From Bacillota bacterium (GTDB lineage: Bacteria; Bacillota_A; Clostridia; Lachnospirales; Lachnospiraceae), in NCBI GenBank assembly GCA_023407175.1, contig JAEYMU010000043.1:124001-188000 (forward strand): a stretch of 64,000 bases of DNA, given 5' to 3'. Under the pieces are notes generated by a model. It saw only the letters and a program-made list of their open reading frames with translations. It was not told the origin of the DNA and did not search any database. Positions 61,629 through 64,000 of the stretch are shown here, one piece after another. Position 1 is the first letter of the stretch. Each line of letters opens with the position of its first letter. A program made the position numbers and the translations under genes.

Positions 61629-61664
61629 TTAAGCGACCATTATTCTAAAATGGTCGCTTAAATT
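61626..61664 (+). promoter_or_regulatory. TetR-D operator
   Basis: A 16-bp perfect inverted repeat, AATTTAAGCGACCATT (61626-61641) and AATGGTCGCTTAAATT (61649-61664), spacer ATTCTAA. It starts inside the -10 and covers the start site, so autorepression by TetR-D is likely. Confidence 0.8.
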
Positions 61665-61693
61665 AATATTATATTCACAAGTGAGGTTTTTCT

Positions 61694-62281
61694 ATGTCCC
61701 CAAAGATATTTGCTCTCCAGGAAAGAGAAGAAGCCCGGATTAAAATGCTGGATGCCGGCTTTCAGCTGATTAAAGAGCACGGAATGACTCATGCTTCCGT
61801 TGAAAAGATTACTCAGGCCGTCGGACTTGGGAAAAGTACCTTTTATAACTTCTTTTCTTCAAAAGAAATGTTCGTATATGAGATCATCAAATACCAGCGT
61901 GACAGAGCCAAGCAGTTTTTTATGGACACCCTGGACGGACGTAAAAAGCTGACTGTCACGGAGGCCAAGGCCTTTCTGAAGAAGATTATTTTCAGCGAGG
62001 ACAGCATCTACAAATACCTTACGTCTGAGGATCAGGAAAAGCTGAAGGCCGCCCTCCCCCCGGACCATCTGATTGATCCGGCCTCGGAAGCCACCGTTAT
62101 GTCCGTCTTATTCAGCCACATGGAGAACGTTCGGGAGGATATCGATTTTCAGGTGGTAGCAAATCTTATAAAGATTATGGCTATTTCCATGTTCCATCAG
62201 GATTCTCTGCATAAGGACGCCCTGGAGAAAACACTCAATCACATCTATACCCTATTGTTCTCCCTCATCTTTATAGATTAG
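61694..62281 (+). CDS. TetR-family regulator (TetR-D)
   Basis: A 195-residue TetR repressor with helix-turn-helix SVEKITQAVGLGKSTFYNFFSSKEMFVYEII and a helical ligand domain. Its promoter carries the 16-bp palindrome described at 61626-61664. The next gene on the same strand is an exporter-fold ABC half-transporter, so this is a third TetR-ABC unit, in the opposite orientation to those of TetR-B and TetR-C. Its operator is unlike theirs. Confidence 0.9.
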   Translation: MSPKIFALQEREEARIKMLDAGFQLIKEHGMTHASVEKITQAVGLGKSTFYNFFSSKEMFVYEIIKYQRDRAKQFFMDTLDGRKKLTVTEAKAFLKKIIFSEDSIYKYLTSEDQEKLKAALPPDHLIDPASEATVMSVLFSHMENVREDIDFQVVANLIKIMAISMFHQDSLHKDALEKTLNHIYTLLFSLIFID

Positions 62282-62345
62282 CCTGATTTAAGTAAAACTC
62301 ATCCTATAAGAGAATAAAGAGTTTGCAAAGCGGCTTACAGACGCC

Positions 62346-62374
62346 TTGACCAAGCTTTTTATTTTCGCTATAGG
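62346..62374 (+). promoter_or_regulatory. Promoter of ABC pair D
   Basis: TTGACC (62346-62351) and TATAGG (62369-62374), 17-bp spacing. Operator copy 6 begins at the last base of the -10. Confidence 0.65.
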
Positions 62375-62389
62375 TTAGTTACATCTAAC
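62374..62389 (+). promoter_or_regulatory. Operator copy 6 (GTTAG-N6-CTAAC) at ABC pair D promoter
   Basis: GTTAGTTACATCTAAC, directly downstream of the -10, the same relation as copy 4. Confidence 0.78.
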
Positions 62390-62416
62390 TTAATAAATCC
62401 TTGAAAGGAGTCATCT

Positions 62417-64000
62417 ATGAACACCAAAAGCAACAAACCAAAAGAAAAGCATGGAATTTCACGTCTACTGGAGCTTGCGGGGCCGAAGAAAAACAAGCTT
62501 CTCATCGCATGCGCGCTTTCTGTCCTTTCCTCTGCCGCAAGGCTGGTTCCATTCTTTACAATTTATGGAGTCATCGAAGAGCTTCTTGCCCACTACAGCA
62601 CACCAGCAGCCATAGATACCGCCCGTATCTATACTTTGGTGCTGTATACCTTCCTTGCCGCTCTGGTCTACGGTATCTGTTCCTTCTCTTCTTCCGTACT
62701 GGCACACGGCTGTGCATATGATATTATCTATGAATTGCGAATCAGGCTTATGGATAAGCTGGGCCGTATATCCTCCGGGTTTTTCACAGGCACCACACAG
62801 GGGGCAATTAAAAAGACTCTGTTTGATGATGTAGAGCAAATTGAACTCTTTATTGCTCACCATATTGCCGATATTGCGGCCGCCATTGCCATGCCTGTTT
62901 TTACCCTGGTTTATCTCTTTATTATGGACTGGAGGCTGGCTCTAGTCACTCTGGTCCCGATTTTCATTTCCATATTCCTGCTGGCCGGCGGTCTGAAAAA
63001 TCCCAAGGGCGCCCAGACTCAGGTTGATATGCATGATGCAAAGGAAAAGATGGAGGGTACTATCGTAGAATATATCCATGGAATGCCGGTAATCAAGATT
63101 TTTAACCGTACCCTGCAGGCCTTTCGGCGGTATGAACAGGACGTATCCGCCTATGTGGACACCGTGGAGCATACGGCCTATCATTTTGCACCCAGCATGG
63201 GGGCCTATTATGCGTTCTTTGGCGCACAGCTTCTTTTTCTGCTTCCGGCCGGCCTGCTGCTGGCAAGGCATGCCTCCTCCTACATGGATTTTCTTCCGCT
63301 TCTCCTTTTGTTCTTCTTGGTTGGCGGCGGGTTAAAGGAGCCTTTGGAGAATATGATGCAGATGGTGGTCCACAGCAGACGGATCACCGAGGGTGTCAGC
63401 CGGATGGACAACATTCTGAATCAGCCGGAGCTTTCTGAGGCCGGGAAAAAATTTCCCACAAATCATAGCATCACCTTTGAGCATGTTACCTTTTCCTATT
63501 CCGGTAATGATGCTACGGCATTGAAGAATATGAGCTTTTATCTGCCGGAGGGAAGCATCACCGGAATCGTCGGGCCCTCCGGAGGCGGAAAGTCCACTCT
63601 GGCCCAGCTTCTGCTGCGCTTTTACGAAACCCAGGCCGGGAATATCCTGATTGGAGATACCAATATCAAGGACATTCCGCCGTCACAGCTTATGAAGCTG
63701 ATCTCTTATGTCTTCCAGGATTCCTTCCTGTTTCATGATTCCGTAGAAAATAATATTCGTATGGGAAATCAGGAGGCGACTCATGAAATGGTGATAGAAG
63801 CTGCAAAAAGTGCCGGGATACATGAGGTAATCATGACCCTGCCCCAGGGCTATGCTACTGTAATCGGCGAACAGGACGCCTATCTCTCCGGCGGCGAGAA
63901 GCAGCGCATCGCTATTGCCAGAGTATTTCTAAAGGATACTCCCATTGTCATTCTGGATGAGGCCACCGCTTACGCCGATGCGGAAAATGAAACAAAAATC
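62417..64000 (+). CDS. Exporter-fold ABC half-transporter, first gene of pair D (3' end cut)
   Basis: An open frame of 528 codons runs from ATG 62417 (AAAGGAG 7 nt upstream) off the right edge; about 50 residues are missing compared with the other half-transporters. It has the membrane domain, then GPSGGGKST, ISYVFQDSFLFHDSVENNIRMG, YLSGGEKQRIAIA and VILDEATAYADAENE. GKST and the AYAD D-loop match the upstream partners of the other pairs, so a second half-transporter gene is expected just past the edge. Operator copy 6 controls its promoter. Confidence 0.9.
   Translation, partial: MNTKSNKPKEKHGISRLLELAGPKKNKLLIACALSVLSSAARLVPFFTIYGVIEELLAHYSTPAAIDTARIYTLVLYTFLAALVYGICSFSSSVLAHGCAYDIIYELRIRLMDKLGRISSGFFTGTTQGAIKKTLFDDVEQIELFIAHHIADIAAAIAMPVFTLVYLFIMDWRLALVTLVPIFISIFLLAGGLKNPKGAQTQVDMHDAKEKMEGTIVEYIHGMPVIKIFNRTLQAFRRYEQDVSAYVDTVEHTAYHFAPSMGAYYAFFGAQLLFLLPAGLLLARHASSYMDFLPLLLLFFLVGGGLKEPLENMMQMVVHSRRITEGVSRMDNILNQPELSEAGKKFPTNHSITFEHVTFSYSGNDATALKNMSFYLPEGSITGIVGPSGGGKSTLAQLLLRFYETQAGNILIGDTNIKDIPPSQLMKLISYVFQDSFLFHDSVENNIRMGNQEATHEMVIEAAKSAGIHEVIMTLPQGYATVIGEQDAYLSGGEKQRIAIARVFLKDTPIVILDEATAYADAENETKI

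Noticed and set aside
29808..62389. Reading GTTAG-N6-CTAAC as classic DtxR/IdeR boxes
   Set aside because: In the DtxR consensus the GGTTAG and CTAACC halves are separated by one base; here the spacer is always six, so only a resemblance in half-sites can be claimed.
29808..62389. Reading GTTAG-N6-CTAAC as the binding site of the local TetR proteins
   Set aside because: TetR-B and TetR-C have a different shared palindrome at their own promoters and TetR-D has a third, while GTTAG-N6-CTAAC is also in front of ECF cassette 1, which has no TetR gene nearby.
1..64000. CRISPR arrays, tRNA or rRNA genes, riboswitches and T-boxes
   Set aside because: No regularly spaced repeats, cloverleaf-like gene or recognisable riboswitch core was found when reading the intergenic regions; covariance-model searches would be needed to exclude weak cases.

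Overview
The window looks like the chromosome of a spore-forming, low-to-mid GC Clostridia species, most probably Lachnospiraceae. The evidence is SpoIIM, the order nudF-spoIIM-xerD-...-pdp-dacF-...-scpAB (which recalls the B. subtilis/clostridial block), strong AGGAGG ribosome sites, occasional TTG/GTG starts, and sigma-A promoters of the TTGACA-N17-TATAAT type. No rRNA, tRNA, CRISPR, prophage or transposase gene was seen.

Layout. Positions 1-4230 (minus) hold a polyamine cluster: speD, speA, speE and a carboxy(nor)spermidine dehydrogenase cut by the left edge. A 146-bp MITE-like element sits at the speD stop codon. Positions 4544-21034 are core genes: scpAB, a metallophosphoesterase, a D,D-carboxypeptidase, a small Ig-like protein, pyrimidine-nucleoside phosphorylase, a two-component system with an ABC transporter, DAHP synthase, a XerD-like recombinase with altered active-site residues, spoIIM, nudF, proC and an aspartate-type aminotransferase. 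RNase Y and MiaB follow. Positions 33562-42318 are a second core block: M14 peptidase, hflKC, proBA with a 5-formyl-THF cyclo-ligase between them, and two FAD proteins.

The accessory part is a family of uptake-like transport modules in three places: 25083-33451, 42512-58594 and 61694 to the right edge. They contain four complete pairs of exporter-fold ABC half-transporters plus the first gene of a fifth pair, two ECF-type S-T-A cassettes (Trep_Strep/MptD-like S component, CbiQ-like T, double-ATPase A), two AraC and three TetR regulators, and a lipoprotein. No biosynthetic genes lie beside them. By analogy with YbtP/YbtQ and equibactin-type loci I infer uptake of a metallophore, haem or another cofactor; this is not shown by the sequence.

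The most interesting observation is a palindrome, GTTAG-N6-CTAAC, present six times. Each copy lies in the promoter/leader of one of these transport operons (29808, 46065, 50622, 51431, 57904, 62374), and I found none elsewhere in the window. Where a good promoter is visible the site sits on or just downstream of the -10, so a single repressor, not obviously encoded here, probably co-controls all three loci. Two of the TetR genes carry a second, different and mutually similar operator (AAACARTGTT-N4-AACRYTGTTT) at their own promoters, and the third TetR has an unrelated perfect palindrome over its promoter. A short island at 58704-61579 (nucleotidyltransferase, PfkB kinase, ArsR-like regulator) has two promoters facing each other inside one palindrome.
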